A stretch of 64,000 nucleotides of DNA from an uncultured SAR86 cluster bacterium. Its GTDB lineage: Bacteria; Pseudomonadota; Gammaproteobacteria; Magnimaribacterales; AG-339-G14. The notes under the pieces are model-generated. The model searched no databases, was not told where the DNA came from, and was given only the letters and a program-made list of their open reading frames with translations. Position numbers and translations under genes: made by a program. Every line of letters starts with the position of its first letter. The stretch's first letter is position 1. Positions 28,452 to 41,170 of the stretch are shown here, piece by piece. The DNA lies in contig CACIUX010000002.1 in the NCBI GenBank assembly GCA_902589965.1, forward strand, positions 1 through 64,000, in the 5' to 3' direction.

Positions 28452-29642
28452 TTATGTTTTCTGCTGAGTGAAACGTTGGCCCCTTTCTTTGGCGAGCTTA
28501 TATGCTGCTTTAGTTTCGGCTTCAACTTCATCCCGCTGTTGTTGGCGAAGCTCTGAATATTCTTCAGCCCACCAACGACGCGTCACTTGAGGAAAAGTTC
28601 CCATTCGATTGACGCTTGCATTAGCACCTCGATCTCGTCCAGATTCATAACCTCCCACGCCAACCGAGCCAGCTTCGAATTTACCAAAAGGTATTAAGTC
28701 TCCCTCCATTTTTGGTATTAAGAAATAAGGCATTGAGACTCGTGTTTCGCCCTTAGGAATTAAGGTAGTGTTAACTCGATGCAAGGTTGCTGAGTAACGT
28801 CCCTCACTTAAATGCATAAGCGTTCCGCCAGTATTTACAATGACTGCTCCAGGAATTACAGGAACATGATAATCTCCCGGTGCTGTTCGACAGGTTACTG
28901 GCGCATCAATCCACTCGCCTTCTGCTGCTACAACTTGAAGCCCAGGTCTGTCATTTATTAATAAAGCAATGAAAGGTGGTCCATCAATATGCGCGCCGAC
29001 CTTATCGCTTGAAAATTTTTTATATTCTTTACGAACTTTATCTTGATCTTCTTCAGCATAGGCATCTAGTCCAAAATTATGATTAAGGCTGGCAGCCAAA
29101 TCAGGATCGTCAAAATCAAAATATTCACGAAATGCTTCAACGTCTTCTCCTAATGATTCAACAATTGCCTCACCTAACAAGTGGGTTAAGCGATGATAAC
29201 GCTGATTTAAATCATCAATTAATGGTCTAAATCCTGGAAGCGACTCTTCATCTGGCCAAGTATTTGGGCCACGAAATAATCTGCGATGAATGGGCTGAGA
29301 TTTATCATCGTGTTTACATAAAGGTTCATGTTCAAAGCCATATTGAAATGCTTCGATGACTTGTCCATAACCACTATCAGCCGGCGTGGGTAAACTGTAT
29401 CCTCTAAAATATGGAGTTTTTCCAATATAGGAAGTTTTTTTAAGCTCTACCGGTGAATCAAAAAAGCCTCTGACTTCTTTAAATGCACGTTGCTGGAATT
29501 CATCGGAAAGGCCTGGCGCATTTATAAGCACCATAAATCCATATTCAGATAAGGCATATCTAAGATCTTTAAAAAATTTATCTGGATTAGATTCCTTTTC
29601 AAGCCAATCAACTTCAGGGAGTTGTAAGTTGGGATCTTTCAT
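28452..29642 (-). CDS. Isopenicillin N synthase-like 2OG-Fe(II) oxygenase
   Basis: LINAPGLSDEFQQRAFKEVRGFFDSPVELKK, KVGAHIDGPPFIALLIND, AVIVNTGGTLMHLSEGRYSATLHRV. Confidence 0.9.
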   Translation of the reverse strand: MKDPNLQLPEVDWLEKESNPDKFFKDLRYALSEYGFMVLINAPGLSDEFQQRAFKEVRGFFDSPVELKKTSYIGKTPYFRGYSLPTPADSGYGQVIEAFQYGFEHEPLCKHDDKSQPIHRRLFRGPNTWPDEESLPGFRPLIDDLNQRYHRLTHLLGEAIVESLGEDVEAFREYFDFDDPDLAASLNHNFGLDAYAEEDQDKVRKEYKKFSSDKVGAHIDGPPFIALLINDRPGLQVVAAEGEWIDAPVTCRTAPGDYHVPVIPGAVIVNTGGTLMHLSEGRYSATLHRVNTTLIPKGETRVSMPYFLIPKMEGDLIPFGKFEAGSVGVGGYESGRDRGANASVNRMGTFPQVTRRWWAEEYSELRQQQRDEVEAETKAAYKLAKERGQRFTQQKT

Positions 29643-29843
29643 TACAGCAGGTTATTTTTTTCAATTTTCCCCATGCGAGTATTTTACTCTATCCATTAGT
29701 TGCTGAGTATTTTTGGAAAGCTAAACATCAAAAAAATGCAAAGTCTGATTTTTTTTTAAACTATAAAATATCAAAATTACTGTTCGAAACTATTCGACCG
29801 TAACGGATTGTTCTTACCCCACCCAAATTCTTTCATTAAACTT

Positions 29844-30230
29844 CTATGTTGTTCTGCTGAACTTCTTGTGAGTCAATGTAAACAAACCTGCTCCAATTAT
29901 AGTCCATAGAATATCATTCCAATCGAAGACACCTCTTCCAGGTGTAAAAATTGTAATGAACTCATTGGCAATTAATCCCAATATGGAGATTCCTACTGAC
30001 CAATAGAGTCGATTTTTAAATAAAGATGAATTAGGTTTGGATACTTCTGGAATCACTACGTATAACAGAGCGGGCAACCCAATTCCTGGTAAGAAATTTG
30101 GAGCAACCCCAAGAAGATAAATTATTATTCCATTAGCACCATCATAATTTGGTCTTATGTAATCCTGGACTATAGAAAAAAGCAAAAAAGAAATAGCAAA
30201 AATAATGTAATAAATGAACTTTCTATTCAT
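29844..30230 (-). CDS. Hypothetical membrane protein
   Basis: 128 aa, 4 hydrophobic segments, FDWNDILWTIIGAGLFTL. Confidence 0.6.
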   Translation of the reverse strand: MNRKFIYYIIFAISFLLFSIVQDYIRPNYDGANGIIIYLLGVAPNFLPGIGLPALLYVVIPEVSKPNSSLFKNRLYWSVGISILGLIANEFITIFTPGRGVFDWNDILWTIIGAGLFTLTHKKFSRTT

Positions 30231-30273
30231 TTTTATCTTTTATAACTAATATTTAATATCCACAATCTTGTAA

Positions 30274-30304
30274 AAGTAGACAGTTCTATCTACTCAACAG
30301 TTAC
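30274..30304. repeat. Imperfect direct copy (26/31) of glmS 3' end plus downstream hairpin
   Basis: aagtagacagttctatctactcaacagttac vs 30636-30666 aagtagacacctttatctactccaccgttac; on the minus strand both read VTVE-stop with synonymous differences only. Confidence 0.8.
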
Positions 30305-30311
30305 GAAGTGT

Positions 30312-30327
30312 ATAAAGGTGTCTACTT
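30312..30327. repeat. 16-nt perfect inverted copy of 30636-30651
   Basis: ataaaggtgtctactt vs aagtagacacctttat, bracketing the 79-aa ORF. Confidence 0.85.
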
Positions 30328-30567
30328 TTAATTAACTTCAACCCAACCCTTTTTGAGATACGATTTTCTTAAAATAGAATAAGTGAAGAATGGATATATA
30401 AAATGAGCGATTCCAAAAGTAAATAATGCCAAAATTAAGTGTGCAATAGCATGCGTCCAAACACCTCTTACCACCCAATATAATGGTCCAAACAAAAGCA
30501 CCCATAACCAACTTAGCGGTGTTGCAGATTCCTCTACATAATCATTTTGAGGATTTCTAAAGATCAT
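30328..30567 (-). CDS. Small hypothetical membrane protein inside the repeat-bounded islet
   Basis: 79 aa, two hydrophobic segments (LSWLWVLLFGPLYWVVRG, AHLILALFTFGIAHFIYPFF); stop codon abuts the inverted repeat. Confidence 0.65.
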   Translation of the reverse strand: MIFRNPQNDYVEESATPLSWLWVLLFGPLYWVVRGVWTHAIAHLILALFTFGIAHFIYPFFTYSILRKSYLKKGWVEVN

Positions 30568-30626
30568 AAATTTATTTTAATATTTTTGAATATTTGATAC
30601 AAACAAACATTCAACTTGTCAGTTTT

Positions 30627-30656
30627 TTGAAAAAGAAGTAGACACCTTTATCTACT
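30627..30656 (-). terminator. Candidate glmS terminator overlapping the stop codon
   Basis: Minus strand gagTAGAtaaaggtgTCTACttcttttt: short stem followed by T-rich tract. Confidence 0.45.
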
Positions 30657-30666
30657 CCACCGTTAC
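30636..30666. repeat. Native copy of the duplicated motif at the glmS 3' end, overlapping the glmS stop
   Basis: Minus strand gtaacggtggagTAGataaaggtgtctactt. Confidence 0.8.
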
Positions 30667-32478
30667 TGACTTAGCCAGGTTTCTTGGTTGATCAATATCT
30701 GTGCCTCTGATTAAGGCAACTTCGTAAGATAAAATTTGCAGAGGAATGGTGTATAAAATTGGCGTTAGTAAAAAATCGCACTCAGGCATGCTGATGTATT
30801 TACCTCTTTCAAGAGAAAGTTTTTCTTTCGCATTACCGAACACGTACAATGCGCCGCCTCTTGCTTTGACCTCTTCTAGGTTGGATACCAATTTCTCTGC
30901 TAATTCATGTTCCGGAGCAATTGCAACGACCGGCATGCGCTCATCGATTAATGCAAGCGGTCCGTGTTTTAACTCTCCTGCAGGATAAGCTTCTGCATGA
31001 ATATAAGAAATTTCTTTGAGTTTGAGGGCGCCCTCTTTTGCTATGGGATAAAACATCCCTCGCCCTAAAAATAACGCGTTATCCTGTTGAGCTATCTCAG
31101 AAGCTATATCAATGATATCACCCTTTAGCTCAAGACTTTTCTCAACAATATCGGGCATCTGACGCAAAGCTTGAATTACTCTAGACCTGAGCTTTGGATT
31201 CGTCCCAGAAGCTTTTGCCAGTGACAACGTCAATAACATCAATGCTATGAGCTGCGTGGTAAAAGCTTTTGTAGAAGCTACGCCAATTTCTGGTCCTGCG
31301 TTGGTTAGAAGTAAAAAATCTGACTCTCTGGCTAATGAGCTAGTTGGCACATTACAAATTGCCAAAGAAGCAAGATATTTTTGATCTTTGGCATAACGGA
31401 GAGCGGCTAAGGTATCAGCGGTTTCTCCAGATTGAGAAATAGTAACCAAAAGAGTATTTTTATCGATATAGGGATTTTTATAACGATACTCACTAGCGTA
31501 ATCTATTTGAGTTGGCAGCCCAGCTATAGCTGAGAACCAGTTTGCAGCAACTCGGCCTGCATGGAGACTTGTTCCACATGCAGTGATTTGAATTCTTTTA
31601 ACTTTTGCAAAAAGGTCATTTGATCCCTCGCCAAAAATATTTTCAAAAACATCATCGCCGCCCACTCTTCCATCAAGAGTATTTAATATCGCGTTGGGCT
31701 GCTCATAGATCTCTTTTTCCATGAAATGCTTATAATCGCCTTTTGATGCTGCCTCGCTTCTGATATCAATAATCTGAATATCCCTTTTGCAGGCTTTATT
31801 ATTTTTATCGAATACTTCAACATTATTAGGACTAATTTTTGCGACATCGCCGTCTTCTAGAATTAGGAATTTATTTGTAAGATCAGCAAGCGCTAAGGGA
31901 TCGGAAGCAGCAAAATTTTCATCTTCGCCTAGGCCAATCAATAGAGGTGATCGATGTCGAGCAAGTACCAGAGTATTTGGATCGCTATGATCCAGTGCTG
32001 CAATTGCATAGGCTCCTTGAAGCTTGTCTTTAAGTTGCTTGGTGGCTTCGAGCAAAGAAGAGCCCTCTTCTAGGCAACTATCAAGAAGATGCGCTATTAA
32101 TTCTGAATCTGTTTTAGAGGTAAAAGCGTAACCTTTCTTGGATAATTCATCTTTGAGCTCCAAATAATTTTCAATAATGCCGTTGTGGACAATGAAAATT
32201 CTTTCGTTTGATTGATGTGGATGAGCGTTGACCTCAGAGGGTTCGCCATGGGTTGCCCAACGAGTGTGTGCAATACCAACTTTTCCTTTAGGCTTCTCAT
32301 TAATCATCAAATCTTCAAGAAGCTTTACTTTGCCCAGAGCTCTCAAATGCGCAACTTTATTTTCTGTGTGCATTGCAATGCCAGCAGAGTCATAACCTCG
32401 ATATTCCATCTTATAAAGACCTTGAATCAAGAGCTTACCGATACTCCTTTCAGTTGATGCTGCGATGATTCCACACAT
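30652..32478 (-). CDS. glmS: Glutamine-fructose-6-phosphate aminotransferase (isomerizing)
   Basis: MCGIIAA N-terminus, GIAHTRWATHGEPSEVNAHPH, SQSGETADTLAALR, C-terminal DQPRNLAKSVTVE. Confidence 0.98.
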   Translation of the reverse strand: MCGIIAASTERSIGKLLIQGLYKMEYRGYDSAGIAMHTENKVAHLRALGKVKLLEDLMINEKPKGKVGIAHTRWATHGEPSEVNAHPHQSNERIFIVHNGIIENYLELKDELSKKGYAFTSKTDSELIAHLLDSCLEEGSSLLEATKQLKDKLQGAYAIAALDHSDPNTLVLARHRSPLLIGLGEDENFAASDPLALADLTNKFLILEDGDVAKISPNNVEVFDKNNKACKRDIQIIDIRSEAASKGDYKHFMEKEIYEQPNAILNTLDGRVGGDDVFENIFGEGSNDLFAKVKRIQITACGTSLHAGRVAANWFSAIAGLPTQIDYASEYRYKNPYIDKNTLLVTISQSGETADTLAALRYAKDQKYLASLAICNVPTSSLARESDFLLLTNAGPEIGVASTKAFTTQLIALMLLTLSLAKASGTNPKLRSRVIQALRQMPDIVEKSLELKGDIIDIASEIAQQDNALFLGRGMFYPIAKEGALKLKEISYIHAEAYPAGELKHGPLALIDERMPVVAIAPEHELAEKLVSNLEEVKARGGALYVFGNAKEKLSLERGKYISMPECDFLLTPILYTIPLQILSYEVALIRGTDIDQPRNLAKSVTVE

Positions 32479-33827
32479 TATTTTTTCCTATTAGGCATGT
32501 TTTTTTGTCTGCCCCTTCCAATAGCTAGTTGACCTTTACCAACATTTTTTGTGACAACAGATCCAGAGCCAATGTAAGATTTTGCACCGATCGTCAAAGG
32601 AGCTACCAAGGCTGAGTTTGACCCTATGAAGGCATCATCCTCAATTTTGGTGATATGCTTTTTAACGCCATCGTAATTACAAAAGATTGTGCCGGCGCCA
32701 ATGTTGACGCCTTTTCCTATTCTACCGTCACCAATGTAAGCAAGGTGTTTTGCTTTTGAGTTGGCTCCTATATTGCTTCTTTTTGTCTCAACAAAGTTTC
32801 CAATCTCTGCTCCCTCTTCCATCTTCGTTTGGACGCCAACATGAGCAAACGGTCCTGCTTTCGCATTGCTTTCAAGCATAGATTCTTCGACAAAAGAATA
32901 AGCAAGAAGTTCAGCATTTTTACCGATTTCTGAATTTGAAATGATGCATCCTGGACCGATTTTTGCATTAGTTCCAATTGAAACAGTCCCTTCAAAAATA
33001 ACATTCTCATCTATAAAGGCACCCTTTTCTATTGAAATATTTCCCCTAAATTTAACCTGCTCTATATCGGCAAAAGAAACTCCTCTGTTGAGAAATTTTT
33101 TTGCAGTAGAAATGTGATAAGCCTTTTCTAATGCTTGAAGCTCTTCAAGTGTATTACAGCCTAAAACTTCATTTGTATCACTTAAGCTCAATGACTGAAT
33201 ATTTAATTTTTCGAGATGCGCCTCTTGAACTATATCGGTCAGATAAAACTCTTTAGCCTTGTTGTTGTTTTTGATTTTTCCTAGCAAGCGAATAAGATCT
33301 TTAGCTTTAAAAGCCATAATTCCAGAATTAACCTCAGAAATTTCTTTCTCAGATGGTGAGGCATCTTTTTCTTCAATTATTGCTTCTATCTTATTTCTTG
33401 AACCTCTTACTATTCTTCCATAACCAGTTGGATTTTCTTTATTGAAAGTAAGCAGCGCCGGTCCTTTAGAAGCCAGCTTGGCTAGTTTGGAAATCGTGCT
33501 CTCAGAGATAAGGGGAACATCGCCATACAAAATAACTACGTTTGAATTGGATCTTATATGATTAGTTGCTTGCTTAACTGCGTGCCCAGTTCCAAGTTGT
33601 TTTGTCTGTTTGATCCAGTTTATTTTCTTATTGCCAGAAAAAGTTTTTCTTACCTGTTGCGCTTCGTGTCCTACGACAACGTGCAATTTAGTTTTCTTTA
33701 ATTGTGATACTGAATCCAAGACATGCTCCAGCATTGGTCGTCCTGCAAGGCTTGCTAATACTTTAGGCAAAGAGCTTCCCATACGGGTGCCTTTTCCTGC
33801 TGCCAATATAACAATATCTAAATTCAT
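32478..33827 (-). CDS. glmU: Bifunctional UDP-GlcNAc pyrophosphorylase/GlcN-1-P acetyltransferase
   Basis: ILAAGKGTRMGSSLPKVL, YGDVPLI, left-handed beta-helix, GTIFCNYDGVKKH. Confidence 0.98.
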   Translation of the reverse strand: MNLDIVILAAGKGTRMGSSLPKVLASLAGRPMLEHVLDSVSQLKKTKLHVVVGHEAQQVRKTFSGNKKINWIKQTKQLGTGHAVKQATNHIRSNSNVVILYGDVPLISESTISKLAKLASKGPALLTFNKENPTGYGRIVRGSRNKIEAIIEEKDASPSEKEISEVNSGIMAFKAKDLIRLLGKIKNNNKAKEFYLTDIVQEAHLEKLNIQSLSLSDTNEVLGCNTLEELQALEKAYHISTAKKFLNRGVSFADIEQVKFRGNISIEKGAFIDENVIFEGTVSIGTNAKIGPGCIISNSEIGKNAELLAYSFVEESMLESNAKAGPFAHVGVQTKMEEGAEIGNFVETKRSNIGANSKAKHLAYIGDGRIGKGVNIGAGTIFCNYDGVKKHITKIEDDAFIGSNSALVAPLTIGAKSYIGSGSVVTKNVGKGQLAIGRGRQKNMPNRKK

Positions 33828-33869
33828 AGGCGGTTGAGCAACTAAGCTGACTTTTATGTGCCTATTTAA

Positions 33870-36537
<2,668 letters not shown>

Positions 36538-36543
36538 TGAGTG

Positions 36544-38088
36544 CTACCAAGTTTGCGTTGATTTGAATTTATCAAGAGCTTCTGTGAAGGTTGCAAGGAT
36601 TTCATCTGAGTGTTCACCGCTCTCGGCTAAATTATCCATGAAATCTTTGTGCTCCGAATTCATGTAAGAAATCAGTGCTGATTCAAAATCTGCAATTTTA
36701 TTGAGCTCCACATCTTTTAAATAACCTTTATCTACGGCGAAAAGAACCAGCCCCATCTCTGAAACCGACATAGGTGAATATTGTTTTTGCTTCATCAATT
36801 CTGTTACCTTCTGACCAAGCTCAAGCTGCTCTCTAGATGCATCATCCAAGTCCGATGCAAATTGTGCAAAAGCTTCCAGCTCTCTAAACTGAGCAAGAGC
36901 AATTCTCACTCCTCCACCTAATTTTTTAATCAACGGAGTTTGAGCGGCTCCACCCACCCTTGAAACAGAAATCCCTGGATTCATGGCTGGTAATAGACCC
37001 TTATTGAAGTAGGAGGTTTCAAGGAAGATCTGACCATCAGTAATGGAAATAACGTTCGTAGGAACGAAAGCTGAAACGTCTCCAGCCTGAGTTTCAATAA
37101 TTGGCAAAGCGGTCAAAGACCCTGTTTTGCCTTTAACTTTGCCTTCGGTTTGCTCTTCAACATAATCTTCATTCACCCTGCAGCCTCTTTCAAGAAGTCT
37201 TGAATGAAGGTAAAAAATATCACCCGGATAAGCTTCTCTTCCCGGCGGCCTTCTGAGTAGAAGCGATATCTGACGATAGGCTACAGCTTGCTTGGAAAGG
37301 TCATCATAAATAATAAGCGCGTCCTCCCCTTTGTCTCTGAAATATTCACCCATAGAACACCCCGAGTAAGGCGCAAGAAATTGCATTGGAGCAGGATCAG
37401 CTGCTGCTGCTGCAACAATAATTGTATGCTCCATAGCTCCGTATTCTTCAAGTTTTCTAACTACTGCGGCAATAGATGATTGTTTTTGGCCAACAGCTAC
37501 ATACACACAAGTAACGCCAGTTCCTTTTTGATTAATAATTGCATCTAAAGCAATTGCTGTTTTGCCTGTTTGTCGGTCACCAATGATAAGCTCTCTTTGC
37601 CCTCTTCCAATTGGCACCATGCTATCAACTGCTTTAAGTCCTATTTGCACAGGCTCATCAACCGGCTTTCTTGTCATTACCCCGGGAGCAACTTTTTCTA
37701 CCGGGGAAGTTAATTTAGTTTTGATTGGGCCTTTGCCGTCGATTGGGTTTCCAAGGGCATCCACCACTCTTCCAACTAGTTCCGGACCAACAGGAACCTC
37801 TAATATCTTGCCTGTGCATTTGGCCACTCCACCTTCGGCAAGTTGTTTATAGTCTCCAAAAATCACCACACCGACTGAGTCTCTTTCTAAGTTAAGTGCC
37901 ATTCCAGAAACGCCACCTTCAAACTCAATAAGCTCTCCATACATTGCGTCGCTTAATCCATGCACCCTCGCGATGCCGTCTGAAAGAAATACGATCGTTC
38001 CCTCGTTGGATTCTGTGGTTGAGGTTTCTAAGGAATCAATTCTTCCCTTTATAATTTCACTTATTTCTGAGGGGTTTAAATTATCCAT
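36544..38088 (-). CDS. atpA: ATP synthase alpha subunit
   Basis: [29 protein letters not shown]. Confidence 0.98.
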   Translation of the reverse strand: MDNLNPSEISEIIKGRIDSLETSTTESNEGTIVFLSDGIARVHGLSDAMYGELIEFEGGVSGMALNLERDSVGVVIFGDYKQLAEGGVAKCTGKILEVPVGPELVGRVVDALGNPIDGKGPIKTKLTSPVEKVAPGVMTRKPVDEPVQIGLKAVDSMVPIGRGQRELIIGDRQTGKTAIALDAIINQKGTGVTCVYVAVGQKQSSIAAVVRKLEEYGAMEHTIIVAAAAADPAPMQFLAPYSGCSMGEYFRDKGEDALIIYDDLSKQAVAYRQISLLLRRPPGREAYPGDIFYLHSRLLERGCRVNEDYVEEQTEGKVKGKTGSLTALPIIETQAGDVSAFVPTNVISITDGQIFLETSYFNKGLLPAMNPGISVSRVGGAAQTPLIKKLGGGVRIALAQFRELEAFAQFASDLDDASREQLELGQKVTELMKQKQYSPMSVSEMGLVLFAVDKGYLKDVELNKIADFESALISYMNSEHKDFMDNLAESGEHSDEILATFTEALDKFKSTQTW

Positions 38089-38099
38089 GGTTCTCCTTT

Positions 38100-38636
38100 T
38101 TAGTTTCTTAATTGTGTTTGAAGCAGGTCTAGTTTTCTTTTAATAGACATATCAAGGACCTGATCTTCATAGGCGATCTTTAGTCCGCCAATTAACGACT
38201 TGTCTATGTCAAAATCTACAACAACTTCAGAGTTGAGTCTTTTTTCAAGTGCTGAGGTGATTTTTTTAATTTGTTTTTCTTCTAGCTGGAAAGGCGAAGA
38301 AACAGAAACGTTCTTTTTATTAAGGCTTTCAAGGGCCAGCTCGTTAAAGAACTTTATGATCTCAGGAAGATTTTTTAATCTCTTATTATCTCCGCAGACC
38401 TTAACGAAAGAGAATGCTTTGTCTGATATCTCACCCTCAAAAAGATCCAAAAATATTTTTGTTTTATCTGAATAAGATAAGTCGGGGTTGAACAACAAAT
38501 TAGTTATTTTTTGATCAGCACAAACTGTTTTTATTTTTTGCAAATCCGATGACCATTCCTCAATTGAATTATCTTGCTTCGCAACACTAAAAGCTGCTTC
38601 TGCATAAGGTCTGGCTATAACCGATTGACTTGTCAT
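38100..38636 (-). CDS. atpH: ATP synthase delta subunit
   Basis: [39 protein letters not shown]; operon position. Confidence 0.96.
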   Translation of the reverse strand: MTSQSVIARPYAEAAFSVAKQDNSIEEWSSDLQKIKTVCADQKITNLLFNPDLSYSDKTKIFLDLFEGEISDKAFSFVKVCGDNKRLKNLPEIIKFFNELALESLNKKNVSVSSPFQLEEKQIKKITSALEKRLNSEVVVDFDIDKSLIGGLKIAYEDQVLDMSIKRKLDLLQTQLRN

Positions 38637-39103
38637 AATTCTTTAATAAGTTGATCAACTATTTCTTTGTTAGCACTTTCATCAATCTCTTTGTTTAAAA
38701 TTTTTGAAGCTCCTGCAACGACCAAAACTGATAACTCTTCCTTGAGCGTTTCTTTGGCTTTATTGGTGCTTTGTGCAATATCAGACTCAGCAGTTTCTTT
38801 AATTTTTTTTGCTTCCTCAGTAGCCTGCTCTTTTGCTTCATCTATTAATTGATCAGCCCTTGAGCCAGCCTGATTGATTAGAGTTGAAGCCTCAGATTTT
38901 GCCGCATCTATAACTCTGCTAGATTCCTCTTTGGCTTCCTCTAGCTGCCTTTTAGATTCGCTTGCGGCTTGAAGGCCCTCATCTATTTCCTTTCTTCTTT
39001 CTTCAAGAACACTTGCCATGCTTGGCCATATGTATCTGTAAGTGATAAATACAAATATGCAAAAAGCTATGAGTTCCGCAAAAAAAGTAGCGTTTATATT
39101 CAT
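38633..39103 (-). CDS. atpF: ATP synthase b subunit
   Basis: N-terminal TM plus long charged coiled coil; operon position. Confidence 0.96.
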   Translation of the reverse strand: MNINATFFAELIAFCIFVFITYRYIWPSMASVLEERRKEIDEGLQAASESKRQLEEAKEESSRVIDAAKSEASTLINQAGSRADQLIDEAKEQATEEAKKIKETAESDIAQSTNKAKETLKEELSVLVVAGASKILNKEIDESANKEIVDQLIKEL

Positions 39104-39106
39104 GCT

Positions 39107-39328
39107 TTAAGTGAATAAGAACAATAGCCCTACCGCCAAAGAAATGATTGGCAGCGCATCTGTTAGTCCTAGAGCAATCAACACTTGAGCAAAAAGCTGC
39201 CCTTGAAGCTCTGGTTGTCTTGCGACTGCCTCTATGTACTTAGAGGTAAGAGTTCCAATTCCGACCCCTCCTCCCAAGGCGCCCAAACCAGTAAGCAAGG
39301 CTCCTGCTACTAATCTTAATTCTTCCAT
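39107..39328 (-). CDS. atpE: ATP synthase c subunit (H+-type carboxylate motif)
   Basis: Two TM hairpin, EAVARQPE loop, LGLTDALPIISLAVGL. Confidence 0.97.
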   Translation of the reverse strand: MEELRLVAGALLTGLGALGGGVGIGTLTSKYIEAVARQPELQGQLFAQVLIALGLTDALPIISLAVGLLFLFT

Positions 39329-39349
39329 ATCCGTCTCCTAAAATTGTGG

Positions 39350-40231
39350 CTAGTGTTTTGTACTAGCCAAGTTTAAATAAGCAATTGTAAGCATCATGAA
39401 GATATACGCCTGCAACGCGACAATTAAAATGTGAAATAGTGCCCAAGCTAGATTCATGATCAAGCCAGGCAAAAACCAAAGTGTTTGAGAAAATGACATA
39501 AAGAACTGCCCAAACATAATGGCAATCAAAATGAAAATCATCTCGCCAGCAAACAAGTTGCCGTAAAGCCTCAGCGCTAAAGCGACGTGCTTAGACACAA
39601 AGCTAATAAATTCTAGTGGCCCCAAAGGAACAATAAACAGTTCTTTTAGAAAACCACCCAAGCCATGGGTGTTTATGCTGAAATAGGTTACAAGCACCAT
39701 TACGACTGCGGCCAAAGCTAAAGGTGCATTCAAATCAGCGGTAGGCAATATCTTAAAGTAGTTTATTCCGCTTCCAGCCTGCCCAAAAAAATTAGCCATT
39801 TCCACAGGCAGCAAGTCCATTAAATTCCACGACAAGATCCATAAACAGCTTGCAAATGCAAGCGGGGCTACTATTTTTGAAGTTCCGTGGTACCCAGAAG
39901 ACACCGCGCTACCGATAAATTCGTGAACAAATTCAACAAAGTTTTGCAGCTTGCCTGGCGTTCCTTTTTTAGCAGATCTATTAATTAGCCCAAAGAAACC
40001 AAAGACCAAAACACCCAAGAAAACCGACATAAATATTGTGTCCATGTGAAAGGCCCAAAAACCCATCTCGGATACATCACAGGCTGAGTCTAAGCTTTTT
40101 GAAAGGTCTTGTTGGTGATGAGCAAAGCCCCAGGAAGATGTTTTTTCACACCAGCCAAATGTTAAATTTACAAGGTGATGACCTATGTAATCAGAGGTCT
40201 CGACTAGATTATTTGATGCTTCTTTAGCCAT
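39350..40231 (-). CDS. atpB: ATP synthase a subunit
   Basis: YIGHHLVNLTFG; ALRLYGNLFAGEMI; ALQAYIFMMLTIAYL. Confidence 0.97.
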   Translation of the reverse strand: MAKEASNNLVETSDYIGHHLVNLTFGWCEKTSSWGFAHHQQDLSKSLDSACDVSEMGFWAFHMDTIFMSVFLGVLVFGFFGLINRSAKKGTPGKLQNFVEFVHEFIGSAVSSGYHGTSKIVAPLAFASCLWILSWNLMDLLPVEMANFFGQAGSGINYFKILPTADLNAPLALAAVVMVLVTYFSINTHGLGGFLKELFIVPLGPLEFISFVSKHVALALRLYGNLFAGEMIFILIAIMFGQFFMSFSQTLWFLPGLIMNLAWALFHILIVALQAYIFMMLTIAYLNLASTKH

Positions 40232-40312
40232 GTCTTTTAAGGCATTGCATTATAGTTGTCTGGAGCTCATAAACTCAAGGCTATTAAAGCTTTTTTTTCG
40301 TTATAAGGGCGT

Positions 40313-41170
40313 CTAATTTTTCTTGCGGAAAGGACCAATTATCTTGTCTAGCTGATCGAGATCTCTGTAACTAAAAATTATTTTGCCTGATCCGTTTTTT
40401 TTATGTTGAATTGATACTGATGAGGATAGCTCGTTGCTGATCTCTTCCTCTAGGGCGCTTATGTTCGCATCCTTTCTTTTTGGGGTTTTCGTCTTACCAG
40501 AACCTGACAAATAATCTTGCGCAGCCTTTTCTGTTTGCCTGACAGACCAGCCGTTTTTGGCTGCCTGTTTTGCGAAGGAGGCTTGCGGGCCTTCTGGCAA
40601 TGTCAACAATGCTCGAGCGTGGCCCATATCAATGCTTGAGCTTTCCAATAAGTTTTGGGCTTCTTTGCATAAATTGTTTAGCCTTAAAATGTTTGCTACT
40701 CCCGACCTGGATTTCCCAACAGCCGACGCTACCTCTTGCTGGCTAATATTAAATTCCTTTTGAAGCCTTAAAAGACCTCTTGCTTCTTCCATTGGATTCA
40801 AGTCTTCTCTCTGCAAATTCTCAATTAAACCCATCCTGATGATTTGATCTTCTGATGCATCTTTAAAAATGGCTGGAATGGTGGTTAGGCCGGCTTGCTT
40901 GGATGCCCTCCATCTTCTTTCTCCGGCAATGAGTTCGTAAGCGTCTCCTCCCACTCTTCGAACTATTATTGGCTGAATTACTCCTTGTGAGGAAATTGAT
41001 TCTGTTAATTCTTCAAGAGACTCTTGGTTAATGTTTTCTCTCGCCTGATATCTGCTGGGGCTAATTTTATCTATAGCTATTTCTTGGCTTTGTGCTTGCT
41101 GGGAAGAAATGGGCTCGTCGCCCAACAAGGCGTCCAGGCCTCTCTTTAAAGTTTTTCTGTCTTCGCTCAT
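40313..41170 (-). CDS. parB: Chromosome partitioning protein ParB
   Basis: RGLDALLGD, YELIAGERRWRASKQAGL, LIENLQREDLNPMEEARG. Confidence 0.96.
   Translation of the reverse strand: MSEDRKTLKRGLDALLGDEPISSQQAQSQEIAIDKISPSRYQARENINQESLEELTESISSQGVIQPIIVRRVGGDAYELIAGERRWRASKQAGLTTIPAIFKDASEDQIIRMGLIENLQREDLNPMEEARGLLRLQKEFNISQQEVASAVGKSRSGVANILRLNNLCKEAQNLLESSSIDMGHARALLTLPEGPQASFAKQAAKNGWSVRQTEKAAQDYLSGSGKTKTPKRKDANISALEEEISNELSSSVSIQHKKNGSGKIIFSYRDLDQLDKIIGPFRKKN

Noticed and set aside
30271-30330. Reading the repeats near glmS as a full Tn7-type element end
   Set aside because: No Tns genes in the window, no arrays of TnsB-like sites and no clear 5-bp target duplication; only att-like/inverted repeats are supported.
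37562-37852. 96-aa plus-strand ORF
   Set aside because: Antisense to atpA; shadow ORF.
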